NCBI RefSeq assembly: GCF_013349955.1
Contig: NZ_JABVXC010000003.1
Location: 124,001-188,000, forward strand
DNA from: Onishia taeanensis
GTDB lineage: Bacteria > Pseudomonadota > Gammaproteobacteria > Pseudomonadales > Halomonadaceae
Direction: 5' to 3'
Length of the DNA: 64,000 bases
Program-made: the position numbers and the translations under genes
In this document: piece by piece, positions 43,941-52,758 of the stretch
Layout: each line of letters begins with the position of its first letter
Position numbering within the stretch: the stretch's first letter is position 1
Notes under the pieces: generated by a model
Database searches by the model: none
Seen by the model: only the letters and a program-made list of their open reading frames with translations
Told to the model about the DNA's origin: nothing

Positions 43941-45370
43941 CCGATGATGCTATGCCCAAGCGCCGCCTGGCGCGCCCAGCTCTCTCGGTGCTGGGCCTCA
44001 AGCTGTTCGCGATTATCCTGGTCGTCAACGTGGCGATTTCCGGGCTAGTCTTCGTCGGGATATCGCGGAGCATCAATAACGGCTTCATCGACTATCTGGA
44101 GACCACGCAAGCTGAACTGGTGACCAAGCTCGCCAGCGCCCTCGGCGAAGAGTGGGGCCGGGAAGGCAACTGGCAATGGCTGCGCACCGACCCGCGGGCC
44201 TGGCGCGAACTGGTCCGTAATCAGCTATGGCCAGAGGGCCATCCACCGCCGGTGGGCATCCAGCGCGACATGACCAGGGCACGGGATTTCGTGCTGCATG
44301 ACGAGAACGGGCTGCCGGTGATCGGCCTGCCGCCACGCCGGGATAGCAACCCGGCCCGGCTGGAGTGGATACCGATACGTCACGAGGGACGCCAGGTCGG
44401 CACCCTGGGCTATGTGCCGCCAGACCAGCTGATGGAGCACATGGAGAAGATCTTCCTCGATCAGCAGCAGCGCAACCTGGGAATCATCGTTGCCTCACTG
44501 GTGCTGGCGTCCCTGCTACTGGCAGGCGGTTTGTCCTGGTGGCTCGGTCGGCGCACCCAGAGCATGGCGCTGGCCACCCGCCGCCTCACTCAGGGTGACT
44601 ATGGCGCGCGTCTCACCGAACGCGGCCGCGATGAGCTATCGCGCCTGTCCCGGGACTTCAATGTGCTGGCCGAGACGCTGGAGGCCAACCGCGAGTCGCG
44701 ACAGCGCTGGGTGACGGATATCGCCCACGAGCTGCGCACCCCGCTGGCAGTGCTGCGCGGCGAGATCGAGGCTATGCAGGATGGGATACGCCCACTGGAC
44801 CAGGACAATCTGGCCTCGCTATCCCAGGAGGTCGGCCAGCTCGAACGCCTGGTCGGCGATCTACGCTTGCTCGCCCAGAGCGATGCCGGCGCCCTGGAGG
44901 TCTCGCTGGCGCCGCTGGACCTGGCCGATAGCCTCAGGGGGCGTCTGGAGGATGCCCAGGGCTGGATCGCCGAGCACGCCATCAGCCTTGAAAGCGACAT
45001 CAAAGGCCCGGTGATGATTCGCGGCGATGCCCAGCGGCTGCGCCAGCTATGGAGCAACCTGATCGACAATACCCTGGCCTACACCACGCCGCCGGGAACG
45101 CTGCGCGTCCAAGTCGAGGTTAAGGAACAACGGGCTCACCTCACCTGGCAGGACAGCGCACCCGGCGTGCCGAAGGCGGAGCTTGCACGACTGATCCAGC
45201 GACTCTATCGCGTTGAAGGCTCCCGCAGCCGCAAGAGCGGCGGCTCGGGGCTCGGTCTCTCGATTGCCGCCGCCTTGGTCAGTGCTCATGGCGGCACTCT
45301 ACATGCCTCAGCGTCCTCCCTTGGCGGGTTATGCTGGACCATCGACTTTCCCCTTATGCCTAATGCTTGA
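43937..45370 (+). CDS. baeS: Sensor histidine kinase, BaeS-like
   Basis: A 477-residue membrane kinase. Helix 1 is near residues 15-38 (LGLKLFAIILVVNVAISGLVF), a periplasmic sensor of about 130 residues follows, helix 2 is LGIIVASLVLASLLLAGGLSW near 180, then HAMP. The phospho-acceptor His is in VTDIAHELRTPLAVLRGEIE near 260, the N-box in LWSNLIDNTLAYT near 368, and the G-box in GGSGLGLSIAAALVS near 435. BaeS of E. coli senses envelope stress such as indole, tannins or zinc, and with BaeR controls spy and mdtABC. The same gene set is here, so the name is supported by neighbourhood. It overlaps the pump gene by ATGA. Confidence 0.83.
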   Translation: MTDDAMPKRRLARPALSVLGLKLFAIILVVNVAISGLVFVGISRSINNGFIDYLETTQAELVTKLASALGEEWGREGNWQWLRTDPRAWRELVRNQLWPEGHPPPVGIQRDMTRARDFVLHDENGLPVIGLPPRRDSNPARLEWIPIRHEGRQVGTLGYVPPDQLMEHMEKIFLDQQQRNLGIIVASLVLASLLLAGGLSWWLGRRTQSMALATRRLTQGDYGARLTERGRDELSRLSRDFNVLAETLEANRESRQRWVTDIAHELRTPLAVLRGEIEAMQDGIRPLDQDNLASLSQEVGQLERLVGDLRLLAQSDAGALEVSLAPLDLADSLRGRLEDAQGWIAEHAISLESDIKGPVMIRGDAQRLRQLWSNLIDNTLAYTTPPGTLRVQVEVKEQRAHLTWQDSAPGVPKAELARLIQRLYRVEGSRSRKSGGSGLGLSIAAALVSAHGGTLHASASSLGGLCWTIDFPLMPNA

Positions 45371-45398
45371 TACCTGCAGACTGACACCTGCAAACCGA
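45364..45398. repeat. Heptamer repeat tract overlapping the baeS stop codon
   Basis: From 45364 the sequence falls into 7-mers TGCTTGA, TACCTGC, AGACTGA, CACCTGC, AAACCGA, giving a 14-bp unit repeated twice. The first 7-mer supplies the baeS stop. It is related to the tracts at 5461 and 9498. Confidence 0.65.
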
Positions 45399-45434
45399 GC
45401 CCCACTGACCCACGGAATCCCCGGAGACATCGGC

Positions 45435-46148
45435 ATGACTGAGGCTTCTCCCAACCGCATCCTGATCGTCGAAGACGAACCCAAGATCGCCCGCCTGATC
45501 GGCGACTACCTCACCGGCAGCGGTTACCTGCCCCACCATCTGGACCATGGCGATGAGGTCATGCCCTGGCTCAACGGTCAGCAGCCGGACCTGGTGCTGC
45601 TCGACCTGATGCTGCCCGGCACCGATGGCCTGGTGCTGTGCCGCCAAATCCGCGACCGCTGGCCGCAGCTGCCAGTGATCATGCTCACCGCCCGCGTCGA
45701 AGAGGTCGACCGCCTGCTGGGCCTCGAGCTCGGCGCCGACGACTACATCTGCAAGCCCTTCAGCCCTCGCGAAGTGGTCGCCCGCATCAAGGCGGTGCTG
45801 CGGCGCAGCCAGGCACTGCCTCAGGACAGGCCCGGCGCCCCCGGCACCCAGGGCGCACTGGTGCTCAACGAGGATGGCTGGCAGGCGCTGGCCGACGGCC
45901 AGGACCTGGCGCTGACCGCCGTCGAATACAAGCTGCTCAAGGTAATGATGGATGCCCAGGGGCGCATCTTCTCCCGCGACCAGTTGATGGATCACATGTA
46001 TCGGGATCACCGCATCGTCTCCGAGCGCACCGTGGATTCCCACATCAAGAAGCTCAGGAAGAAGATTGCCGGTGTCTGGCCCGAGCGAGAGGTGATCCGC
46101 TCGATCTATGGCGTGGGTTACAAGTACGAGCCTGAGCCCATGGACTGA
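45435..46148 (+). CDS. baeR: Response regulator, BaeR-like (OmpR/PhoB family)
   Basis: A 237-residue OmpR-type response regulator. The receiver domain shows EDEP near residue 15, the phosphorylated Asp in LVLLDLMLPGTDGLVL near 56, Thr in VIMLTARVEEVDR near 84 and Lys in DDYICKPFSPREVVARI near 105. The C-terminal winged helix includes RDQLMDHMYRDHRIVSERTVDSHIKKLR (in parts) near 185-210. The frame is open well upstream into baeS, but the ATG at 45435 has GGAG nine bases upstream and gives the family N terminus. The adjacent pump and Spy-like gene are the expected targets. Confidence 0.87.
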   Translation: MTEASPNRILIVEDEPKIARLIGDYLTGSGYLPHHLDHGDEVMPWLNGQQPDLVLLDLMLPGTDGLVLCRQIRDRWPQLPVIMLTARVEEVDRLLGLELGADDYICKPFSPREVVARIKAVLRRSQALPQDRPGAPGTQGALVLNEDGWQALADGQDLALTAVEYKLLKVMMDAQGRIFSRDQLMDHMYRDHRIVSERTVDSHIKKLRKKIAGVWPEREVIRSIYGVGYKYEPEPMD

Positions 46149-46330
46149 CACCAGGCTCCACGCTTACACACAGCGACTAGCCACTGCCACAGGGCAGTCA
46201 GAACCGGCGCACCATCATGCTGATTTTCGCCTTGATCGCTGCACAATGGCGCCACAATGCCGGCGGATACTCTTCCTGTCCGCGGTCGATCGTCGGCCCG
46301 GAGCGCCAAGCATCAAGACAGGAGTGTCAC

Positions 46331-47038
46331 ATGAATCGTTTCAAACGCCAGCTGATCGCCTGCAGCCTGATCTCAAGCCTTGCCCTGCCGCTGACGGCCA
46401 TGGCCGGCATGCCGTCGCATGCGCCCCAAGGGATGGGCCCGCATCAGGGACCGCACCTGACAATGATGGCAGCGCTCGACCTGACCGATGAGCAGCGCAA
46501 TGCCCTGCAGGAAACCCGCCAAACTTTCCGGGAAGAACATCAGGCGCTGCGCGAGCAAGAACGCACCGCCATCGCCGACATTCTCACCGAGGAGCAGCGC
46601 GCCAGCCTGGCGGCCGCCCGTGAGCGGCATCAAGGCGCAGCGCACCACGTTGAGCGCCAGGCGCGTCAGCAAGAAAGGCTCGATGCACTGTTCGACAGCT
46701 GGTCACTAAGCGATGAAGACCGCACTAAGCTGAATGACGCACACCAGGCCCTTATGGACAAAAGGCGTGCCCTGCAGGATACAACGTTCGACAGCCCTGA
46801 AGAGAAGCGCACCGCCGTCGAGGCCCTGCGCCAGGAGCATCAGGCAGCACTCGCCAAGGTGCTCAACGAAGCACAGCGTCACGCTCTATTCGTATTCATG
46901 ATGCCAAAGCACGACACGCACTCGCCTGGCCCTCATGGGCGCAGGGGGAGTGAACATCACGATGAGCGGCATGGAGAACACAAAGGCAGCTTTCAGGGTC
47001 AACCCAAGCCATCCGCCGAGCCCAACAGCCAGGGTTGA
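46331..47038 (+). CDS. spy: Spy/CpxP family periplasmic chaperone
   Basis: A 235-residue exported protein with a signal peptide cut near AMA-G (residue ~24). Two LTxxQ motifs are visible (LDLTDEQRNAL near 50 and ILTEEQRASL near 83), the signature of Spy/CpxP; a third degenerate repeat LSDEDRTKLNDA lies near 130. The long helix is rich in Gln, Arg and Glu, and the C terminus is His/Gly-rich (HGRRGSEHHDERHGEHKG), unlike E. coli Spy, which suggests metal binding. Spy prevents aggregation of envelope proteins and is a BaeSR/CpxAR target; its place directly after baeR fits. ATG 46331 has GGAG upstream. Confidence 0.82.
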   Translation: MNRFKRQLIACSLISSLALPLTAMAGMPSHAPQGMGPHQGPHLTMMAALDLTDEQRNALQETRQTFREEHQALREQERTAIADILTEEQRASLAAARERHQGAAHHVERQARQQERLDALFDSWSLSDEDRTKLNDAHQALMDKRRALQDTTFDSPEEKRTAVEALRQEHQAALAKVLNEAQRHALFVFMMPKHDTHSPGPHGRRGSEHHDERHGEHKGSFQGQPKPSAEPNSQG

Positions 47039-47107
47039 TGCTCGCTAGCCATCGACAGCTGGGAACCAGTCCTGTGCCGCCACGTTCGATACTTGCTCTC
47101 CGGTAAT

Positions 47108-47132
47108 GATGCCCGGCCCCTTGCCGGGCATC
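47108..47132 (+). terminator. 10-bp hairpin after the Spy-like gene
   Basis: GATGCCCGGC pairs with GCCGGGCATC around CCCTT, 70 bp after the stop. It lacks a T run, so a terminator is likely but not certain. Confidence 0.45.
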
Positions 47133-47417
47133 GCACATCTGGCCAACTCACCTCAGAACCCACCTCAGGACCGGGCCGCGTTGTTGAAACGCCCCTTGCC
47201 GAGCCTGGCCCAGCGCCCCTTGCTTTTCAGCCTACGCCCCCACCCTATCTCGCAGCACTGCACACACCTCACTCACGACGACACCGTTGCGCCTGGCCGC
47301 ATGGTGCCTTGCTCTTATCAGGCAAGCACCACACGAGCACCGCGTAAGGTTCTGATGACATTTGCCAAGCCAATCGCGGTCAATGGTTGAAGGTTAATTC
47401 AGAAGCCTGTATTTTAT

Positions 47418-47433
47418 TTGAACGGTCAATCAA
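47418..47433. promoter_or_regulatory. BetI-like operator, box 1
   Basis: TTGAACGGTCAATCAA lies 169-184 bp upstream of the BCCT start. Its reverse complement matches box 2 at 13 of 16 central positions, and it resembles the TTGAACG-NN-CAAT core described for BetI of choline regulons. Two boxes in opposite orientation flank a 102-bp interval. Confidence 0.6.
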
Positions 47434-47535
47434 TAAAAAGCCGTCATGGCATGGCATCACTTCCATGGCGAAAACAGCATAGAACGCGCCCGCCTGATAA
47501 GCGGTGTGCGATGCGTCATGTTTATCGTTATTTTA

Positions 47536-47555
47536 TTGATTGGTCGTTCAATCAA
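47536..47555. promoter_or_regulatory. BetI-like operator, box 2
   Basis: TTGATTG-6 bp-CAATCAA is a perfect 7-bp-arm palindrome with GTCGTT in the centre, 47-66 bp upstream of the BCCT start. Position and sequence suggest choline-responsive repression by a BetI protein encoded elsewhere. Confidence 0.65.
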
Positions 47556-47601
47556 AATAAATGAAGCACCTTCTTCAACGACACAAGGGAGTCTGCCCAC
47601 T

Positions 47602-49650
47602 ATGGCGCAAGACATGAAAGCCACCGAACGACGAGATCGCCTCAACCCCGTCGTCTTCATGGGTTCAGCAGCCGGCATCCTGCTGTTCCTGATTTTCACC
47701 ATGACCTTCACCGAGAAGGCAGGAGCCATCTTCAATGCGGGCCTAGCATGGATCAACGATACCTTCGGCTGGTATTACATGCTGGCCGCCGTGGCCTATC
47801 TGGTCTTCGTGGTAGTGATCGGGTTTTCACGGGCCGGCTCGATTCGCCTGGGCCCTGACCACTCGCGCCCGGAATTTTCGCTGGTCTCCTGGGCATCCAT
47901 GCTGTTCGCCGCAGGCATCGGCATCGACTTGCTGTTCTTCTGCGTGGCCGAGCCGCTGTCGCACTACCTGACCCCGCCCGACATGGCCCCCGAGAGTGCC
48001 GCGGCAATGCGCGCCGCCGTGCCCCAGACTTTCTTCCACTGGGGCCTGACCGGCTGGGGCATGTACGTACTGATGGGCATGGCACTGGCCTACTTTAGCT
48101 ATCGCCACCGCCTGCCGCTGGCCATCCGTAGCGCGCTCTACCCGCTGCTTGGCAATCGCATCAATGGGCCGATCGGCAACGCAGTGGACATCACCGCCGT
48201 GATTTCCACGGTATTCGGTATCGCCACCAGCCTCGGCATCGGCGTCATCCAGCTCAACTACGGCCTGACCTTTCTGTTCGACGTGCCGGAGAGCCTGACC
48301 ACCCAGATCATTTTGATCGTGCTGGTGGTGATCCTGGCCACCATCTCCGTGGTCACCGGCGTCGAGAAGGGCATCCGTCGCCTGTCCGAGTTCAACATGC
48401 TGCTGGCCGCTGCGCTATTGCTGTTCGTACTCTTCCAGGGCCAAACCCTGCACCTGCTCGATGCGCTGGTGATGAATGCCGGTGACTACCTGAGTGGCTT
48501 CCTGGCCAAGAGCTTCGACACCTACGCCTTCGCTGGCGACGATGCCCAGCAGTGGATGGGCTGGTGGACGATCTTCTTCTGGGGCTGGTGGATCGCCTGG
48601 ACGCCGTTCGTCGGCCTGTTCCTGGCGCGTATCTCGCGTGGCCGCACCATCCGTGAATTCGTCACTGGTGCTCTGCTGATCCCGCTCGGCTTCATGATGG
48701 CCTGGATGTCGATCTTCGGGAATAGCGGTATCGAGATGGTCGCCAACCAGGGGCTGGTGGAACTCGGGCAGCAAGCGCTGAACAGCCCGCAGACCACGAT
48801 CTATACGTTCCTTGAGCAGTATCCGTACATCGGTATCACCGCCTCGGTAGTCACCGTGCTGGGCGTGGTGTTCTTCGTCACGTCCGCCGACTCCGGCGCC
48901 TTGGTACTGGCGAACTTCACTACCATCCTGTCAGACGTAAACCATGATGCGCCGATCCGTCTGCGTATCTTCTGGTCCGCGGTCATCGGCTTGATCACCA
49001 TCGCCCTGCTGATGGCCGGCGGTCTCGATGCGCTGCAGAGTGCCGTGGTGATCACCGCCCTGCCCTTCTCACTGGTGATCTTCGCCATCATGGCCGGCCT
49101 GACCCGCGCCCTGCGCCTGGAGACTCGTAAAGCCGATGCTCGCCAGCAGGTTGGCAGTGGCGCCGTGCAGGGCGACTGGCGCGAACGCCTCGACCGGGCA
49201 CTGGACACCTCGAACCGGGCCGGTACCGCAGCGACCATCGAGCATGCCATTCGTCCGGCGCTGACTCAGCTCGCCGAGGAGCTCAAGAGCCGTGGCCAGA
49301 ACGCTTATGTCAGCGAGACTCAAGTCGATGGCGAACCGCTGCCGCGCGTGACCCTGCAGGTCGATCTGGAAGAGGCGCCAAGCTTCGTCTACGAGGTACG
49401 CTCGCAGCGCCTGCGCACACCGAGCTTCCTGCAGGTGGACGACGACTACTACCTGCGCCTGGACGTCTACCTGGCCGAAGGAGCCCTGGGACAGGATCTC
49501 AACGGCTGCACCCGCAATCAGGTCGTGCATGACGTGCTCGCCGAGTACGAGCGCCATCTGCAGTTCCTGAGCACGGCCGGAGAAGCCGGTGCTGTGCCGG
49601 CCATGCCGGGCTCGATCGGCGACATGGACAGCATGCCCAGCGCCAATTGA
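47602..49650 (+). CDS. BCCT family transporter 1, BetT-type choline/betaine symporter
   Basis: A 682-residue betaine/choline/carnitine transporter with twelve expected helices and a cytosolic C-terminal domain of about 170 residues, the BetT size class. The glycine stretch is FAAGIGIDLLFFCVAEP near residue 100, the GIGID form of proton-coupled BetT rather than the sodium-type BetP form. The BCCT signature FFWGWWIAWTPFVGLFLARI lies near 330-350 with ISRGRTIREF after it. Most likely imports choline for glycine betaine synthesis under salt stress. The start at 47602 (MAQDMKATERRDRLNP) matches paralogue 2; longer frames begin in the promoter. Two BetI-like boxes precede it. Confidence 0.87.
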   Translation: MAQDMKATERRDRLNPVVFMGSAAGILLFLIFTMTFTEKAGAIFNAGLAWINDTFGWYYMLAAVAYLVFVVVIGFSRAGSIRLGPDHSRPEFSLVSWASMLFAAGIGIDLLFFCVAEPLSHYLTPPDMAPESAAAMRAAVPQTFFHWGLTGWGMYVLMGMALAYFSYRHRLPLAIRSALYPLLGNRINGPIGNAVDITAVISTVFGIATSLGIGVIQLNYGLTFLFDVPESLTTQIILIVLVVILATISVVTGVEKGIRRLSEFNMLLAAALLLFVLFQGQTLHLLDALVMNAGDYLSGFLAKSFDTYAFAGDDAQQWMGWWTIFFWGWWIAWTPFVGLFLARISRGRTIREFVTGALLIPLGFMMAWMSIFGNSGIEMVANQGLVELGQQALNSPQTTIYTFLEQYPYIGITASVVTVLGVVFFVTSADSGALVLANFTTILSDVNHDAPIRLRIFWSAVIGLITIALLMAGGLDALQSAVVITALPFSLVIFAIMAGLTRALRLETRKADARQQVGSGAVQGDWRERLDRALDTSNRAGTAATIEHAIRPALTQLAEELKSRGQNAYVSETQVDGEPLPRVTLQVDLEEAPSFVYEVRSQRLRTPSFLQVDDDYYLRLDVYLAEGALGQDLNGCTRNQVVHDVLAEYERHLQFLSTAGEAGAVPAMPGSIGDMDSMPSAN

Positions 49651-49716
49651 GATAACGAGGCAGGCACGGTATATCCTCCGGGGGTCTGAGTCATGAAACT
49701 CGTGCCCCGGAACGCC

Positions 49717-49746
49717 AAACGGCGACTCTACGGAGTCGCCGTTTTT
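49717..49746 (+). terminator. Rho-independent terminator after BCCT 1
   Basis: AAACGGCGACTC (49717-49728) pairs perfectly with GAGTCGCCGTTT (49733-49744) around a TACG tetraloop. The stem ends in a run of five T residues (49742-49746). Confidence 0.88.
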
Positions 49747-49772
49747 CATGGTTAGCGATAGGTGTCAGAACC

Positions 49773-49800
49773 GGTCCCGGCGTCCACAACTGCCGGGACC
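49773..49800 (-). terminator. Terminator-like hairpin after the aldehyde dehydrogenase gene
   Basis: GGTCCCGGC (49773-49781) pairs with GCCGGGACC (49792-49800), 11 bp downstream of the minus-strand stop. No long T run follows. Confidence 0.5.
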
Positions 49801-49811
49801 CATTCAAGGTC

Positions 49812-51332
49812 TTAGAAGAAGCCCAGCGGGTTGATGTCGTAGCTGACCAGCAGGTTCTTGGTCTGCTGATAGTGCTCGAGCGCCATCTTGTGGGTCTCAC
49901 GACCAACGCCGGATTTCTTGTAGCCACCGAAGGCGGCATGGGCCGGGTACTGGTGATAGCAGTTGGTCCACACTCGACCGGCCTGGATGCCGCGGCCCAT
50001 GCGGAAGGCCACGTTCATGTCGCGACTCCAGACCCCGGCGCCGAGGCCGAACTCGGTGTCGTTGGCGATTGCCAGCGCCTCTTCTTCGTCCTTGAAGGTG
50101 GTCACTGCTACCACCGGACCGAAGATCTCCTCCTGGAAGACCCGCATCTTGTTATGACCCTTGAGCAGGGTCGGCTGAATATAGAAGCCCTTGTCGAATG
50201 CCGCCTCGACATGTTCCACATGGCCGCCGGTCAGGAATTCGGCGCCTTCTTCGCGGGCCACCTCCATGTAGGAGAGGATCTTGTCGAACTGCTCCTTGGA
50301 GGCTTGAGCGCCCACCTGAACCTCGGTGTCCAGCGGGTTACCGCGCTTGATCGATAGGGTGCGCTCCATGACCTTCGCCATGAAGTCGTCGTACATGCTC
50401 TCCTGAATCAGCGCCCGTGACGGGCAGGTGCAGACCTCGCCCTGATTGAAGAAGGCCAGCACCAGCCCTTCCACCGCCTTGTCGATGAATTCAGGCTCGG
50501 CGTTCATGATGTCGGCGAAGTAGATGTTCGGCGACTTGCCGCCGAGTTCCACGGTGGAGGGAATGATGTTCTCGGCGGCGCACTTGAGGATATGCGAGCC
50601 GATGGGCGTGGAGCCGGTGAAGGCGATCTTGGCGATACGCTTGCTTTCGGCCAGCGCCTGGCCGGCCTCGGCGCCGTAGCCGTTGACGATGTTGATCACT
50701 CCCGGCGGCAGCAGATCGTGGATCAGCTCCATCACCTTGAGGATCGAGGCCGGCGTCTGCTCGGCCGGCTTCAAGACCACGCAGTTGCCGGCGGCCAGCG
50801 CCGGAGCCAACTTCCAGGTGGCCATCAGAACCGGGAAGTTCCAGGGAATGATCTGCCCCACCACCCCCAGCGGCTCGTGGAAGTGATAGGAAACGGTATT
50901 GTTGTCGATATCCGTGGCACTACCTTCCTGGGCGCGGATGCAGCCAGCAAAATAGCGGAAGTGGTCCACCGCCAGCGGCAAGTCGGCATTGAGGGTCTCG
51001 CGCACCGCCTTGCCATTATCCCAGGTCTCGGCTACGGCCAGAGCTTCTATATTCTGCTCGATGCGGTCGGCGATCTTGAGAAGAATGTTGCCGCGCTCGG
51101 CTGCCGACGTGCGCCCCCAGGCCGGGGCCGCGCGGTGGGCCGCATCCAGCGCCAGATCGATGTCCTCGGCGGTGGAGCGCGGGATCTGGCAGAACACCTC
51201 GCCATTCACCGGGCTGACGTTATCGAAATACTGCCCCTGGATGGGGGCAACGAACTGACCGTCGATGAAGTTGCCGTAGCGCTCGGTAAAGGATACCAGT
51301 GCGCCGGTGCTTCCGGGGTTGGCATAGATCAT
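49812..51332 (-). CDS. exaC: NAD-dependent aldehyde dehydrogenase, ExaC type
   Basis: A 506-residue aldehyde dehydrogenase that oxidises acetaldehyde to acetate. Seen: [20 protein letters not shown] near residue 160, the cofactor motif [12 protein letters not shown] near 237, the base Glu in [12 protein letters not shown] near 259 and the catalytic Cys in [16 protein letters not shown] near 297. The CTCPSR cysteine pair and [16 protein letters not shown] N terminus match ExaC of Pseudomonas aeruginosa rather than BetB, so the neighbouring BCCT gene should not draw it into the choline pathway. A nearly exact copy of the element at 52687 lies 99 bp upstream, suggesting co-regulation with the alcohol dehydrogenase. 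Confidence 0.87.
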   Translation of the reverse strand: MIYANPGSTGALVSFTERYGNFIDGQFVAPIQGQYFDNVSPVNGEVFCQIPRSTAEDIDLALDAAHRAAPAWGRTSAAERGNILLKIADRIEQNIEALAVAETWDNGKAVRETLNADLPLAVDHFRYFAGCIRAQEGSATDIDNNTVSYHFHEPLGVVGQIIPWNFPVLMATWKLAPALAAGNCVVLKPAEQTPASILKVMELIHDLLPPGVINIVNGYGAEAGQALAESKRIAKIAFTGSTPIGSHILKCAAENIIPSTVELGGKSPNIYFADIMNAEPEFIDKAVEGLVLAFFNQGEVCTCPSRALIQESMYDDFMAKVMERTLSIKRGNPLDTEVQVGAQASKEQFDKILSYMEVAREEGAEFLTGGHVEHVEAAFDKGFYIQPTLLKGHNKMRVFQEEIFGPVVAVTTFKDEEEALAIANDTEFGLGAGVWSRDMNVAFRMGRGIQAGRVWTNCYHQYPAHAAFGGYKKSGVGRETHKMALEHYQQTKNLLVSYDINPLGFF

Positions 51333-51430
51333 GGCGTGACTCCTGAACTGACTATTATCGTTATGGACGAATCATCGTTATGGACGGATCGTGAATACCG
51401 TACTCTCAGTGTTGGCCAGTTATGCCGGGC

Positions 51431-51477
51431 GCGACATACTTCCATGGCAGGAGACGCCCTCCTCCTTCGGTAGGAGG
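51431..51477 (-). promoter_or_regulatory. Shared ~47-bp element upstream of the aldehyde dehydrogenase gene
   Basis: The blocks GCGACATACT (51431-51440) and the 33 bp from TGGCAGGAGACG to TAGGAGG (51445-51477) match 52687-52733 exactly; only the four bases between them differ. Within it CCTCCT and AGGAGG form a 6-bp inverted repeat. It sits 99-145 bp upstream of the gene, the right place for an activator of the LuxR type. Confidence 0.75.
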
Positions 51478-51525
51478 AGAGATACTGCGGCCAATAACGC
51501 CAGTAACACTCTTCCTAGTCCTCAT

Positions 51526-51553
51526 AAGAAAGGCGCGATTCGCATCGCGCCTT
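51526..51553 (-). terminator. Terminator after the alcohol dehydrogenase gene
   Basis: AAGGCGCGAT (51530-51539) pairs perfectly with ATCGCGCCTT (51544-51553) around TCGC, 23 bp after the minus-strand stop. The minus strand continues TTTCTTATG, a partial T run. Confidence 0.75.
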
Positions 51554-51576
51554 GCCGCCGTTAAACAGGTGGTTGC

Positions 51577-52605
51577 TCAGGTCGTCATGTCGAGTACCAC
51601 CCTCCCTTCTATCTGGCCCTCGATCATGCGCTGAAAGACATCGTTGATGTTCTCCAGTTTGTCGGTGCTCACTGTCGCCTTGACCTTGCCGTCACCGGCG
51701 AAGTCCAGCGACTCTTGAAGATCCAAACGGCTGCCGACGATGGAGCCCCGAATGGTGATGCCATTGAGTACGGTATCGAAGATGGGCAGCGGGAAATCTC
51801 CTGGCGGCAACCCATTCAACACCAGGGTGCCGCCGCGCCGCAGCATGCCCTGAGCCTGACCGAAGGCCTTGGGCGACACCGCCGTCACCAGCGCCCCATG
51901 GGCGCCGCCAATCTCGCGCTTGAGGAAAGCGGCCGGGTCGGTTTGCAACGCATTGACCGTCACCGTGGCGCCCAGCCGCTGCGCCAAGGCCAGCTTGCCG
52001 TCATCGATATCCACGGCCGCCACATTGAGCCCCATGGCCTTGGCATACTGCACGGCCATATGCCCCAGACCGCCGATCCCGGAGATCACTACCCACTGGC
52101 CGGGGCGCGTGTCGGTCATCTTCAGTCCCTTGTAGACCGTGACACCGGCGCACAGCACCGGGGCGATCTCGATAAAGCCGACGTTATCGGGCAGGCGTCC
52201 GACATAGCCGGCATCCGCCAAGGTGTAGTCGGCGAAACCACCGTTCACGGAGTAACCGGTGTTCTGCTGCGACTCGCATAGCGTTTCCCAGCCGCCCAGG
52301 CAGTGCTCGCAACAGCCGCAGGCGGAGTACAACCAGGGCACCCCGACACGGTCCCCTTCCTTGACATGCGTGACGCCCTCGCCCACCGCGACGATATGGC
52401 CCACGCCTTCATGTCCGGGAATGAAGGGGGGCTCAGGCTTGACCGGCCAGTCACCATGAGCGGCGTGCAGATCGGTATGGCAGACACCCGATGCCGCCAC
52501 CTTGACCAGGATTTCTCCCCGTTTGGGTCGAGGCGTCTGGGCCTCTTCGATGGTCAGCGGTTCGCCAAACTGGCGTACCACAGCGGCTCTCATCGTTGCT
52601 TCCAT
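51577..52605 (-). CDS. adhP: Zinc-dependent alcohol dehydrogenase, AdhP type
   Basis: A 342-residue medium-chain alcohol dehydrogenase that oxidises ethanol to acetaldehyde. Catalytic zinc ligands: Cys and His in [15 protein letters not shown] near residue 40, GHEGVGHIV near 64, and the later Cys near 150 ([11 protein letters not shown]). Structural zinc Cys cluster: [15 protein letters not shown] near 94-108. The NAD-binding glycines lie in [15 protein letters not shown] near 172. These match the AdhP family. Two downstream ATGs are possible; 52605 has AAGGAG seven bases upstream. It is divergent from the LuxR regulator and shares the 52687 element with it. Confidence 0.9.
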   Translation of the reverse strand: MEATMRAAVVRQFGEPLTIEEAQTPRPKRGEILVKVAASGVCHTDLHAAHGDWPVKPEPPFIPGHEGVGHIVAVGEGVTHVKEGDRVGVPWLYSACGCCEHCLGGWETLCESQQNTGYSVNGGFADYTLADAGYVGRLPDNVGFIEIAPVLCAGVTVYKGLKMTDTRPGQWVVISGIGGLGHMAVQYAKAMGLNVAAVDIDDGKLALAQRLGATVTVNALQTDPAAFLKREIGGAHGALVTAVSPKAFGQAQGMLRRGGTLVLNGLPPGDFPLPIFDTVLNGITIRGSIVGSRLDLQESLDFAGDGKVKATVSTDKLENINDVFQRMIEGQIEGRVVLDMTT

Positions 52606-52686
52606 GTCGAATCTCCTTTTATATCGGCCGCGGGAGTGATGTCGTTGTAGCGGCCCACTCACCAGTGTTGGTCAGCGGGACCTTCT

Positions 52687-52733
52687 GCGACATACTCTGA
52701 TGGCAGGAGACGCCCTCCTCCTTCGGTAGGAGG
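52687..52733. promoter_or_regulatory. Shared ~47-bp element between adhP and the LuxR regulator gene
   Basis: Second copy of the element at 51431: 43 of 47 positions identical. It lies 82-128 bp upstream of adhP (minus) and only 26-72 bp upstream of the regulator start (plus), so one site could serve both directions. A regulator-proximal copy overlapping its own leader suggests autoregulation. Confidence 0.75.
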
Positions 52734-52758
52734 CGAGAGATGCCAGGAGATATTGCCC

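Larger units (their letters stand above)
47039..47601. other. Intergenic region upstream of the first BCCT gene
   Basis: This 563-bp region has no convincing gene. It holds a terminator-like hairpin (47108-47132), a long Cys/Pro-rich low-information stretch, then an AT-rich promoter zone (47400-47580) with two BetI-like boxes. In-frame upstream ATGs of the BCCT gene fall inside this AT-rich zone and are rejected as starts. Confidence 0.6.

Noticed and set aside
46149..46330. BaeR box upstream of the Spy-like gene
   Set aside because: No clear match to the E. coli BaeR motif could be seen by eye.
49812..51332. BetB (betaine aldehyde dehydrogenase) next to the BCCT gene
   Set aside because: Active-site and N-terminal features fit ExaC, and the promoter element is shared with the alcohol dehydrogenase.
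51431..51477. Sigma-54 promoter in the shared element (TGGCA start)
   Set aside because: The TTGC half at the right spacing is absent in both copies.
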